From Phoronis australis (lineage: Eukaryota > Phoronida > Phoronidae), in the NCBI GenBank assembly GCA_002633005.1, contig NMRA01000561.1, positions 188,706 through 252,705 of the forward strand: a DNA stretch of 64,000 bases. Reading direction: 5' to 3'. The notes beneath the pieces were generated by a model. It saw only the letters and a program-made list of their open reading frames with translations. It was not told the origin of the DNA and ran no database searches. Every line of letters starts with the position of its first letter. The first letter of the stretch is position 1. Positions 1-12,328 of this stretch are shown here, one piece after another. The position numbers were made by a program, and so were the translations under genes.

Positions 1-2764
1 ATTCTTACACCAATGAACGCGGATCCATTTTCAACAGCACATTGGAGGTGAAGTTTTAAAAACAAATGACGTGAAGTTGGAATCAGAAACCTCTGAATAC
101 TTCTGGCCATCACTTAATTCGTCGGCAAATCCGATAGCGAAAAGGTTTTCACCTGAAGGGAGGAACGTGGAAATATTTTCACCAATAACGCGATATTTGC
201 CAGTTTCGATCTCGCGCTGGTGAGGTAGCGCCGGGCATTTGTTTGCATTCGTTTGTTCTGGTGTTGGTTAATGCTATGGACTTTACTGTAATTAAAACAT
301 TTCGCAACTCCGCCGTTTTTCAAACGAGCTGCGTAGGAGTCATATCATTAGAACGACCTTTACCAGTTCTTGATGATGTATCATTACAGCAGAAGTAAAA
401 GATAACTTAAACATGAATAATCGCCAGGTTTAAAAATATTTTTGTTAATTCTAAAAAACAAGAGTGCTACTAAAATGCGAAAAATAACGGGGTGTAATGG
501 TAACATAAAAAGAAAATGAATCAGAAACGTTTTACAAATGACTAATTAAACCAGTACGGAAATATATGATTAAACAAATTTCTACCCTTTCAAGACAAAT
601 ATTTTAGAAGATGGAAAGGTCAAAGTTGCTGTGAAGAATTATATATTAATTGTACATTTGGTACCGTTTGGTACAGTTCTTCAGCAAAATTTCAGGAAGC
701 TGTGAAGTTTTCAAAATTGTAATAAACTAATTACTTCAACTAATTATCAGGAATTTGCAGATAAAGACTTTCTGGCAAATAAAAAGCGTCTATTGTGCAG
801 TATTGAAATGTACTGTGGATAGATCATTACATAGCTTGCAGTGTCATTTGTTCAGGAGGTAAATATAAGTGATTCTGATACACGCGGTGAGTGTTACCCT
901 AAAGAAGAGACACTGGAACACAATCCTACGATTGTAAATATAAGTGATTCTGATACACGCGGTGAGTGTTACCCTAAACAAGAGACACTGGAACACATTC
1001 CTACGATTGTAAATATAAGTGATTCTGATACACGCGGTGAGTGTTACCCTAAACAAGAGACACTGGAACACAATCCTGATAGACGCGGTGAGTGTTACCC
1101 TAAACAAGAGACACTGGAACACATTCCTACAATTGTAAATATAAGTGATCCTGATACATGCGGTGAGTGTTATCAGTAGCGGATTTTGAGGGGGCCGAGG
1201 GGGCTATGCCCCCCTAAAACTCTCCCAGATTCCATTTGGCAGTTCGGGGGTGCGAATGTCTGACGGGCAAAATCCTGGATAACTGCCGTAGGTCTATGCC
1301 ACGACGCAAGAGTGAAATGTTCGCAACACATAAAAACGTCCCGGCAGCGTTTTTTTTTGGCGAACGGGAAACATGACACCCAAACGCGCCTGACGGCCTT
1401 TTTTGTTTTTTAAGTCGAATGAGAAATTGCGGATGCCCCAAAAACCCGTGAAACGTCCTGTTTTTTTCGTTTTAGTCGAAGAGGAAATATGTTAATGTCG
1501 CGTGGAAAATTACAACTGTGTATACGATAATATTTCATTTTGCCGTGTGTCGAAGGACATTTTGATGGTGTTGCGTGATAGTGGCAAAAAACAAAAAGTG
1601 GAATGGTCCGCCAAGAGCGGGACAGTTGGCAAGTACAGTCAATGTGCACCGTCAGCAACACAAAGTATTGGATTGGATTCTTCAACGAGATAACTTTTCA
1701 TTTTTTATTTTATTTCATATGTATAGGTTGGCCTAAATACTGCATATTACAGTCGCTGCTCAGAAATCCAGTGAACAAAAAGTATCTGAGCAACAGGTAA
1801 ACATTGCACAAACGAAAAACAATTGGAAACAGTAATAATATTTACATGCATATGCACACACACACTTACTGTAGGTACGCAATTGCATGTTGTTTTTCGG
1901 AACTAATTACGTAAATTCACCTGTTAGTAGGGCCAAAACTTTTCATTTATAATTGCAGAACAAACACTCAGAAACCAAATGTCACTTCTTTGCGTAAAAT
2001 ACAGTAACATGATTTTAACTGCCTGATGTCTTGTTAAAAAAGTTTTAACATATAATTTGATAAGTTGTCGAAAGTGGTTTTACGACTGGCGGGAGCTGAA
2101 AAGATATCAGAGACCAAAATATTTCCGGCATCCAGCCAAAGCAAAAGTCGGTGCGTATAAAGAACGACCAATGTAATCGTCGGGCTTGTTGACAAATTTT
2201 TTAAGTAAATCGCTGGCTGTCTGGAACCATACCTCAAGGGTCTCACTTGATGAACAAAAATGACAAAATGAAAACGATCAATGAAACTGGGCTTGATTTG
2301 ATAATTACAACACTCACTCGAGCAGACAACCGGAAATTCAAAGTGCAAACTCTCGCATCTACTAGTCTCAGGGTTGCAAGCTAATATTAGAATTCATAAG
2401 TCGCGTACAGCAGTTGGCATTCTAGGGCTAGATTGAAATGTTTTTAACATACACTCTCACAGGCTGTCGAAAACTTGGGTAGTTATCTCCCTTGACATTT
2501 AAATAAATGATAATATTCTGTTCCCATGTATTTCTTAAGGAGGGATGCGGACATATTTATTTATTTATTTATTATTGTGATATTTGAAATGAGGATGGCC
2601 TCTTCAATGATAGCACTGCTTTCCAAGAGGGCCCTCAACAAGAAAATAATTCAGCGCATGCGCAGTAGCAAACAAGCATTTGATAAGTTTTAAGACATGT
2701 GGCAATTCACTGAGATTCGTCGTAAAAACTGTGTGGCAACAAACAAAACAGAAAATGTCCTTAC
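1..2764. other. Non-coding stretch left of the SLC1 exon
   Basis: Apart from the 75-bp array I see no exon with splice sites and family similarity. A G/C-run segment near 1190-1450 (GGGGGCCGAGGGGGC, then CCCCCC runs and poly-T) looks like the end of an old mobile element. It is probably SLC1 intron. Confidence 0.4.
841..1179. repeat. 75-bp minisatellite, open on both strands
   Basis: About 4.5 copies of a 75-bp unit (one internally deleted) from about 856 to 1175. The unit is 25 codons long, so frames stay open on both strands; the + frame reads a repeated VNISDSDTRGECYPK motif. Each unit holds CGCGGTGAGT, a donor-like string. No splice or start context supports coding. It probably lies in an SLC1 intron. 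Confidence 0.75.
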
Positions 2765-3035
2765 CAATCCACATGAGGAGGTCTTTGGAAGGGCTTGCTA
2801 GTCGAATCGTAAACCCAATAATCAAACCGATGACAATGCCAATCATTGTTAGTATGAGAAGTAAGTTTTTTCTAAACCATCTATTGAGACGACCCCTTCC
2901 CGTGATGTCATTGGTTGAGGAAATGCAGTCTTCAATGTCTGAAGTTTGTGACGATTCGCTAAAGGTAACCACAGTAGATGTACGTTTCATCTCGTACAGT
3001 TTATGTTTGGAATCCATTTCAAACTGTCCACGTTT
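2765..3035 (-). CDS. SLC1-family amino acid transporter, first coding exon (partial gene)
   Basis: First coding exon of a sodium-coupled glutamate/neutral amino acid transporter (EAAT/ASCT, SLC1). The exon opens after an acceptor (ttttcag, boundary 3035), so an untranslated exon lies upstream. The ATG is at 3017 and the donor (gtaagg) follows 2765, giving 84 codons plus one base. Seen: a Ser/Thr-rich cytoplasmic tail of about 47 residues, a basic stretch (RGRLNRWFRK), then the first membrane helix (LLLILTMIGIVIGLIIGF) and the SLC1-like run ending in MWIG, where family members continue into the LPGELF helix. The next exons would lie to the left; I found none in 1-2764, so the gene probably runs off the window. 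The paralogue (EAAT or ASCT) cannot be told from this exon. Confidence 0.78.
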
Positions 3036-3217
3036 CTGAAAATTAGAACAGACTGAGATTGTAACATAAGCAAAGACAAATTTGTTCATTGTAATTTCAA
3101 AACAACTAGCACAGAGACCCAAAGGGAATATTCTCCCTACAATACTGAAACATGGCTTCAAAACAAAGAAATAGATGTTGCAATGCCGCCAGTTACCGAC
3201 GAATAAAAATACAAAAT

Positions 3218-3454
3218 AGTAAAACTAGTAAAACTAAAATGACGAGCGTCGGTACTAAAATATATTAAAATATTCCCACGCATTGAGCGATGCGCTCTTT
3301 CTCAAGGGTGTGCCACAGACTGCTGAATCAATGTGGATAGATCTAAAATGAAATGGCACTGGGGACCACATGGTGACATACAATAAACGTGAACAATATG
3401 AACACAACAGGACATGGCAACTACCAGTGGGGTAGGCCAACGTACACGCATGAC

Positions 3455-3530
<76 letters not shown>

Positions 3531-3840
3531 CAAACAGAGACATACGCTGCTACTAGAGTCTATTCACTACAGACTTGTAGTGAGACAGAACCCCTATGTC
3601 TCTGTTTAGGCCTCTGGCGTGAGTGTTTAAACTTTGCGATGAATTCAGCCTCGCATTTTTTTCGTGCGTAAATGTCCGACAGTCCGCCTTTGCCTACCAG
3701 TACATTTCATTTTAGATCTATCCACATGTATTCAGCAGTCTGTAGCACACCCTTGACAAAGAGCGCATCGCTCGATACGTGGGAATATTTTAATGTATTT
3801 TAGTACCGACGCTCGTCATTTTAGTTTTACTAGTTTTACT
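3218..3840. mobile_element. Inverted-repeat (MITE-like) element around a GA microsatellite
   Basis: The left arm (about 3218-3360) and right arm (about 3700-3840) are inverted copies with few mismatches. Both start AGTAAAACTAGTAAAAC at the outer end and share GACGAGCGTCGGTAC and GAGCGATGCGCTCTTT. The centre holds the GA tract at 3457-3528. No transposase and no clear target duplication. It lies about 180 bp upstream of the SLC1 exon. Confidence 0.75.
3457..3528. repeat. (GA)n microsatellite
   Basis: About 36 uninterrupted GA dinucleotides, inside the inverted-repeat element at 3218-3840. Confidence 0.97.
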
Positions 3841-6800
3841 GTTTTAAACAAAGAAATATGTGTTGTTGAAAATTTCATCTTAGTTTGTGGAAACAATAAC
3901 TGCATATTTCAGTCTGTCATCCTAATTAAGAAAATGCTGATGTCCGACTTTATTTTCAAATCTGCGCAGCATGACTGTCAGGCGACTTATTGAAACCTAT
4001 TTGAATAACCAGTTCTACTCGTTATATGAGTTCAGACAGACCATCGTCAAAAAACAATTATGCGCGTGGACTAACTAAATCTGCATGTTCAACTGTGCAT
4101 ATTTCGATGCGCAGAAAGGCACCCGGTACGTAAGGATTTCCTCCCAGGCTATATCAATTACACCGGACGGAGTTTGGTATAATTGTTTGAGACCTAGTTT
4201 TTCTGGACAGTGGACTGGAGGACTCGGATTTAGGCCTACTTTAAAGATAGCACAAGTTGGGACTTTTAATTCTAAAAGAATTTCTGGGTCAATTGTGATT
4301 CTTCAAAAGCGAATTGTGAATATATATTTACGATAACGACAGATTCCTACACCGGTAACGCAAGACTAGGCACAAACAATATTTCAGCTCAGATAAGGTT
4401 TTAGTAAAGTCAGGTAGGATTTGTTTATAACGTGAGTCCACCAAACACAGGGAGGAATTCCAAGCTCAGTGCGACGCAGCTGTTTCCATTTTCGCAACAG
4501 AAAACTCGATGAAATTGAAATGTGCGCGACCGACATCAATGTAAACGATGCCAGCTACGTCCACCGAATTAATTTTCAATTTCGCCACATTCTCCTGATG
4601 TTTTGTATATTTGGCATGTTTTACTTACCCTGGTTTTTATTATGCAATACTTCAGGTCGTAGGGGTGGCCCTTTGACCAAGTCGCGCAATGCGGCGGCGG
4701 TACATCTGACCGGCTAAACCACTGTTGTTTGAATTTTAGGCCGAGGCTTGAGGCACGACCAATTTTTCGTGCCTACAAGAGTTAATTTCAGTACTGACGC
4801 CATTGCTCACAAGTCATAAGCAAATTGCGGTATCCTGGCTGTTACTGCGGGAAGCATTGAGTAAATCTATCAGAACTAAAAAGCAAGCCTCGCAGGGAAC
4901 ATTTTACTCGGACCGTAGTCCTATTTTTATTAGTTCCACGTTCATAGAAATTGATTAAAAAGGTTTGTAGCAGCTTTAATACTGAGTTCAATATGCCAAA
5001 TTGACATAAAAAGCTCTTACGGCAACTCCCCCATTAATGGCCCTCAGGAACAATACGATAACCGGCGGAAGCCTTATGCACTGGGAACCTTCACCGGTGA
5101 CATTTCAACAAGTTATTGCCAACCATGCTCTGCATACTAACGTACCAGATGCTCGCTAAACAAAACCGTGACAGCAAGAAACAATATTTATCATTTCGCC
5201 AAGAATGTTGCTCTGACACTAAGTTTTTTTGTTTGTTCGCACGATACAGGTCGCAATTTTCGTTCGATCCTCACGAAATTTACACACAACTTGTTCCAGA
5301 AGTACTGGAAGCCTATTGTTTTTTGTTATAATCCGACCCAAGATGGCGGATTTTGTTTTCAATTTCATATTCAAATGCTCGTAGAGGCTGTAATTTTATA
5401 CGTACACTGCAGAAAAATCGGTACAAGTATTGTATCGGACGTGTCCTACAGATGTGCTGGAAATCATTAACTTTCAATTAAAGATGGCGGAAATATCGGG
5501 AATTGTGTAGGCGCACCTCGATTTCGGGCTGAAACCGTTTTGACCTGTAGATGGCGTATTACAAAACCAATTGCTTCGAAAATTTGCAGGTATTAGTTTC
5601 CTGTGACAAGCTATTAACCAGTGTTGCGTAATCGAAAGTTGCTTTCAAGATAGCGGATCTGGCGCATTTCGACCCATTTTCAATCGTGCTGAGGTGCCAT
5701 TTTAAACGGGAAGAGAAAATGACGTGAAATTTTGCATGTGGATTTTCTAAGGTATGCTCTTTCAAATGACTTTAACAACTTTTTCAGACTTACTGTTTTT
5801 GAGTTATTTGACTTTTAATTAAAAAAAATGCAAAATTTGAAAATTTTCGGAAATTTTACGAAATTTTGCCAAACAAAGTTCTTAGATAAAATTTTAAGCG
5901 GGCGTTCAGATGAAATCTTTCATTTTTTGGTAGAACGTCTACTTTTTTAACTATTTGAGATTTTCTGATAACGCTGTTCCTTTGTTGAGCGTTTTTCCTG
6001 CACTGTTGTTGTGTTTACCGTCTACTGATTTCTGACATCTTCGCTCGTCATGTGAATGTTATCATTATGTTCATCAACGTCACAATCATCATCGGCGTCG
6101 TCATCATCTCTATCGTCGTCTTTTCAGTTAATTTCGCCAGGTGTCGCTCCTCCGAGAGCTTTCTTCTTGTTAATTAGTTACGTGGGGCCAGGCATAATTA
6201 CCACCATTGACTTCCCAGTACTAAGTTGATAATGACTATGAATTTATTTAATTTACATACATGGTTAGTTTAATAAGTCTGAACAACGAAACTAGTATGG
6301 AGTAACAGCTTGACATTAAAATTTTCCAGTGAAATAAGTGAAATTATAATAGATGGTTCTAGTCTGCGCCTGACTTGAAACCTGTGTCTCACTCATAAGA
6401 GAGGAGTCCCGACTGAATTTCATATTGCGTCATACTATCATACGACGCTGGGTCACCATCCATTTCAGCTGGCGACATGTGACTCTTTCTTTTTCGGTGA
6501 AAAAACATGTACCACATCACCGCACCAGTTTGCAACAAAACAGACCAGGGACAATAGAATTTTGGCAGATTTGATCGTAAATGTGTTTTACTAATGATCA
6601 ATAATTAAATAATATTTATATTAGTAACACTGCAATGGAAACGATACACTAGAAAATAACATGTGGCAGCAATCGAAGTCAACTACCTGTTTACTGCGCG
6701 GACTTGTCAACGTAATGTTGTAACTCAATCACACTTCTCACTAATTTAAGGAAAATATGTATTCACAGTACACATTAATATAAATGACCTCAATGACAAA

Positions 6801-7800
6801 ATGACAGTGGCTCACCTGTAAATTAACCGGAGTCGTATACCGTATCTATTCGATCACTCTGCACTCGATATGATGAGAACAGGGTTAAGTTCCGCAGGCG
6901 CTGAGAATCTCGTGAGCAAAGCTAATGTTGATCACGTGCTTCGCTTATGATGAATGTCAATATCTCGTAAAGACAAGCTTGATCTTGCTTTTTCGCGAGT
7001 GTATTGCGTCTGAGGAACGGCCCTAAGTGTCATATATATAGCAATGAGAGTTCCAAAGAAAGTTTAATCTAGAATAAAAAGCATCAACTTGAACGCGCTT
7101 TGCCGTTTGACCAAGAGTGGCAAGATGTCCCCATCAGATGCACACATGCCATTACCCTGGTCGTGAGCGCTCATTGGTTAAAAGAAGGTTGGGGTTTAGT
7201 TTTAGCAAGGAGTGTAAAAGTACTTCTACATTCCTTGGTTCTAGTCAAACCTGATTGGTCCATACTGTATAGGCTCAACCGAAACGCCATGTGAATTCGA
7301 GAATGGTCGTTGACAGGGATTGGTACGGTATCAGCGTTGATCTAATTAATTGTAATTTGTCAATCAATTGCACGTATACCATGATGCCGGCATCGCCACA
7401 GGGAGCATTAAAGCATTAGATGAGGGTAATGTGAATGTTGCCACCCACATCTATATGAATTTTTATTTATATATAAATGACCTCCATAGATATCAGCAAC
7501 TATTGTAGTCAGCATTTTAATCGTATCTTTACACGTCAGCAATGACGCAGCAAAACAAGTGTTTACACGTCATTACGGGTCATATAAGTACATCTTTATT
7601 TAATTTCACGACGCCTTGTGTCTACTAAATAATACGACATGCAAATCAATTGAAGCACTGATCTATTTGGTTGGGATATTGTTCGGAACACTTTAACGAT
7701 TAAACATACCACCCCCCTGTTCCATTCACTTGATGTCAGCAATCGTGTATCGTTTACCGTATCCGTAACCCAAGTAGTAGACTACTATTTGCTAGTAATA
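3841..7800. other. Intergenic DNA without a supported gene
   Basis: Short ORFs only, with no family similarity and no consistent splice pairing. An AAGATGGCGGA-like motif recurs near 5342 and 5484, with weaker forms near 5550 and 5650. A possible terminal exon on the minus strand (6389-6590) is discussed among the rejected items. Confidence 0.4.
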
Positions 7801-7817
7801 GTGAAGTAATAATAATA

Positions 7818-7868
<51 letters not shown>

Positions 7869-7945
7869 GTGAGAATAATAATAATAATGATAATACTGAT
7901 AACAATAATGATTATCATTATTATTATTTTAATATCATTGTTATT
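7800..7945. repeat. (GAT)n/(AAT)n microsatellite block
   Basis: A GAT run at about 7817-7868 flanked by AAT/ATT-rich imperfect triplets up to about 7945. Confidence 0.9.
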
Positions 7946-8104
7946 ATTATATTATTGGGTATAGTACAAGCAGTCATAGTAGCAGGTCTCACCAAACTAA
8001 GACGCAGATCCATGGTCCTATCGATTGAAGGAGGCCTACTACTACAAATAGTAGTAGTTGTGGTAGTGGTGGTAGAAATTTTCAGAGGGGATCAGTCTTT
8101 AAGC

Positions 8105-9025
8105 ATAGTCGTAGTAATAGTAGTAGCAGTATGGCAGCTGTAGCTGTAGTACTACTATTACTACTGATAACTGTAGTAGCTAATGGCAGCAGTTACTGTA
8201 CATGTATAGTACTACTATTACTACTAATAACTGAAGTAGATAATGGCAGCAGGTACTGTAGTACTACTATTACTGCTAATAACTGTAGTAGCTAATGGCA
8301 GCAGTTACTGTACATGTATAGTACTACTATTACTACTAATAACTGAAGTAGATAATGGCAGCAGGTACTGTAGTACTACTATTACTGCTAATAACTGTAG
8401 TAGCTAATGGCAGCAGTTACTGTACATGTATAGTACTACTATTACTACTAATAACTGAAGTAGATAATGGCAGCAGGTACTGTAGTACTACTATTACTGC
8501 TAATAACTGTAGTAGCTAATGGCAGCAGTTACTGTACATGTATAGTACTACTATTACTACTAATAACTGAAGTAGATAATGGCAGCAGGTACTGTAGTAC
8601 TACTATTACTGCTAATAACTGTAGTAGCTAATGGCAGCAATTACTGTATTGGACTACTATTACTACTAATAACTGTAGTAGCTAATGGCAGCAGTTACTG
8701 TACATGTATAGTACTACTATTACTACTAATAACTGAAGTAGATAATGGCAGCAGGTACTGTAGTACTACTATTACTGCTAATAACTGTAGTAGCTAATGG
8801 CAGCAATTACTGTATTGGACTACTATTACTACTAATAACTGTAGTAGCTAATGGCAGCAGTTACTGTATAGGACTACTATTACTACTAATAACTGTAGTA
8901 GCTAATGGCACCTGTAGCTGTAGTACTAATATTACTACTAATAACTCTAGTAACTAATGGCAGCAGTTACTGTATAGTACTACTATTACTACTACATGTA
9001 ATAACTGTAGTAGCTAATGGTATCA
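8105..9025. repeat. Higher-order GTA/TAC-rich satellite
   Basis: Roughly 56-bp units (actgtagtagctaatggcag type) alternate as two variants, giving a dimer of about 112 bp. The GATAATGGCAGCAGG variant recurs near 8240, 8352, 8464 and 8575, then again near 8743. The 3' third changes to single-variant units. The many GTA/TAC runs are partly self-complementary. Open frames in it (LLLLITVVANGS repeats) follow from the repeat. Confidence 0.85.
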
Positions 9026-12000
9026 AGTGAGAATCACAGTAACATTAATTAGAGATGTTACAAGTCAGAGGCTCCCTTCCTTAAGATATAACTCTCTCTG
9101 GCAAGGGAAAATGTGCTTCAAAACAATTTATCCACACGAGCCCGTAGCAGCTGAACGACAACTACTATGAAGGCATCACTTGGCGCCTTTTCATGTTGTT
9201 AAGATTACAAGCATTCGCGCACGCAGCCTAAGAAGTGGGGAGCTCGAATTTTTGAAAATGTGGACCTTTTACTAAAAGAAAAAGATTCTCGGGATACGTT
9301 CTGAGCCATTAATTGTGCATTCGCCGAATTTTAGTATTTACTGCTTTTTTGGTGGAGTTTTCTACTTTTTCGGATTTATTTTTTCTCTGAGGAGGATCTT
9401 TTTGCCCACTTCGCCAAATAGTTCCATTCTTTTTGGAGAGGCCTTCGGATGATGGAATAAGTTTTCATAGTGTCCTCGTCTTTTAAAATTACACTATACT
9501 TCATTGGTTGCTAAGAGTTTCTGTCTATGAAGATCAATAGCTCCTTACCCTCTACATTTCATGTGGTCCTCACTATGCACCATTCTGTTTTCCATGCTCT
9601 TGCTTAAGTAAACTTATAATGCTGTATTTTTTGTTAAAAGTTCCCAAACATTTTGACTGTCTCACGAATTGCTAGTTGAAAAATGTATTCCGTGATGATC
9701 GTAGTTACTCATTTTGACCAACTGCTGTTAGTCTTACCTTTTATTGCATGAGTTGAGAAATCAAGTACAAGTATTAACATATACATGTACCTCGACTTGT
9801 TTTAATTTGTTTGCGCCTGCAGAAGTTCATCGAATCTGTTACGCTGAAGGTCAATTTAACACGAAAGTAGCGAAAGGTGTAACTGCTATGAATGTAATGG
9901 CAGTTTCAAATCCATCTCTTCGCTTCAAGTAGATATAAATCAGTCCTGCGTCAACTAAAAGTATGTTTTATTTAGATCACTTACTAACTTATCTCAATTT
10001 GTTCATTACTTGATAAAAGAGGATTTCTGGGTTACAAAATGCGACTCGTCGTTGTTTGGGAGCAGGCTCAAAACTGGTTGATGGCGGCGGGCGCAGAGAA
10101 TTGTCTCAAGCATCAATATACGACCAGTTCCTTACAATCCCAGAAAGCACTTCACGTCTGCACAAGGGACACGCTGGGCTCAGTTTTACAGTGGCAAAGA
10201 AATTGCGTCTTTGACGGAACCCGGGCTTGGGCAAGCTTTATATGTAAATAGTTAATTGTTTATAGACAGTTTGTCAAAAAACTCGAACAATAGTTTTAGG
10301 ATTTGCTTTATTTAGAAATAATTATTACTTAGTTATTTGTTAGCTTAAATAATGAGGCATTTAACTCAGGGGTGAATTATTTATAAATACACTCGCAAAA
10401 CAATTTCGCAACATTCGTACCACATAAACAATGTACTTGACATGTTGAGTTTGCGGCATTGTCGCTCAACTTTGATAACACACAAAATATAGTGTGCAGA
10501 CCTTTCGAACATTTAGTCAGTTAAGCTTATTTCTTCAAAATAGTATTTCATCACCGTGCATTAGCATGGGCTTTGGACAATCATTAGTTAAATCGTTGAC
10601 CTCGCTGGAAAAGTAAATGAAGAAAACGTATTTCGATGCTTAAGACTCCGTTTTGGTGCTGTTGCCTAAAACTGAATTTTACTGTTCCGCGAGTAATAAC
10701 TTATGAGAGAAAACCCCGAATTTATCTAAAAATCGATTGAGCCACGAAGTACTTTCTGTGGTTTGACACTTGGAAAAGAAAGCGCTAACAAAATTTTCAG
10801 CCAATGAAGGAAAAATCCATGCAAATACGTAGTTTTGTATAGTAAATCTGCGTACAGAGGCCTTCCCATAACAATAAGAACAAAACTTTAACCTTGTTTT
10901 GTATAAGCATTGAACAACACTGTTTTTTCACAGCATATCAGCACTTTCTTTCAAGGGACACACAGCTACGTTTCCCATCAACACAATTTGACTCTTCAAG
11001 ATTTACACAGACAACACAGTTTAATGGCACTATACATTATATTCAATGAAATGACAACTGACAAAGAATCTCATTGACTTTAAAGGCACTTAGTGGAAAA
11101 TCAGCGCTTGCATATGCTTTGCAGTATGAAAAACAAAATGAAAACCAGGACACTTACAACTATGGAATCCATCTGGAAAATTCCATTACACAGACTCAAT
11201 TTCCGTTACCAGGAAGAATTTCTGAGCATTTATGAGTAGAACTACTTGAAAGAACCATAGCATTGACAAGCACTTCCAAAATTTGACATATCTATAAGTT
11301 ATCTCAAAATACCAACTGAAAAACGATGAAACAGGTATAACTGTGGCATTTGAACTTTAATGCATAAAATAGTTCGGTAAGCTTAATTAGCATATTTTTT
11401 GGGTTTGCATTCAAGCATTAAGCAGGTACATGTGAAGCTAAAGCTGTATGTAATCTCATGAACTCAGAAACATTGCCTGTCAATTCAAGAAAAGAATACA
11501 CATGAAAGCACAAGTCATTTCATATAGTACCACATGACTACAAACTTGTCACAGCAAGGAGATATAAATAGACATTGTTTCATGGACAAATGTCACCTCA
11601 TTCACCAACAATTGCAATAGCAATAAGTGATTATTATGAAACAAAAGGAATAAAATAAACTTATGTGAGCAAACTGCTTTCAACAGATGTCACGATAAAA
11701 GAATACAGTTTTGCTAATAAAATTTAAAAATATCAGAATATGAATCTTTTAAATATTTTAAAAAATATTCATTGCTAATTTGCAAACCACCCGGGACACA
11801 GCACAGATGACAACACGTCATCTATGAGGTTTCAAGGTTAATCAACAATTATGTTACACAGTACGCAAATCATGTAACTTAAAAATTACGTAACATCTCA
11901 TTAATAAGTTCACAAAATACTGTCATCACCAACATGACTACATGTAATGAAAATTTAAAATCTCATCTTGAAACGACGTTACCCTGACAGGTCTACAAAC

Positions 12001-12040
12001 AAAACTTCTGTACATAATGTGAAATAAATTCATCATCTTA
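9026..12040. other. Intergenic DNA 3' of SAXO, nothing recognised
   Basis: No exon, RNA gene or mobile element that I can support. The right end is probably the SAXO 3' UTR and downstream flank. Confidence 0.4.
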
Positions 12041-12046
12041 TTTATT
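12041..12046 (-). promoter_or_regulatory. Candidate SAXO polyadenylation signal
   Basis: AATAAA on the minus strand, about 285 bp downstream of the SAXO stop. Assigned by motif and position only. Confidence 0.35.
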
Positions 12047-12099
12047 GACTAAAATTGACTAAAATATTTATATCAAAATAAACACAGAAAAATCAGGAA

Positions 12100-12175
12100 C
12101 CCCAACAAGGAATCGATTCACAGGTCTCAAAAGTGCAGGTCTGGTGCTCTTACCACTGAGCTACAGAGGATCCAA
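12100..12175 (-). repeat. tRNA-derived (SINE-like) pol III relic
   Basis: The minus strand carries TAGCTCAGTGGTAAGAGC, a close match to a tRNA D-arm/A box, and 33 bases later a B-box-like GAATCGATTCC. The stems around them do not close into a clean cloverleaf, so it reads as a tRNA-derived SINE head or pseudogene rather than a functional tRNA. It lies just beyond the SAXO last exon. Confidence 0.5.
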
Positions 12176-12328
12176 TATCTGTGCAACTACTGTTTGCAGC
12201 CAACCGTTATGTCATCCATCCCATGAGTGGAATTTCGCCTTTTTCACACAATATTTGGACAATTATATAATCAGTAACATACCATACCAAATCTCACTTT
12301 ACAAAATATTTCAAAATAAGCTTGTTTT

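Noticed and set aside
6389-6601. Minus-strand frame of 70 aa ending YEIQSGLLSYE with a possible transmembrane-tail look
   Set aside because: A weak acceptor (attag near 6591) exists, but I found no partner exon and no family match; it may be a terminal exon of an unseen gene.
12100-12175. Functional tRNA gene
   Set aside because: A-box match is good, but acceptor and anticodon stems do not pair; kept only as a tRNA-derived relic.
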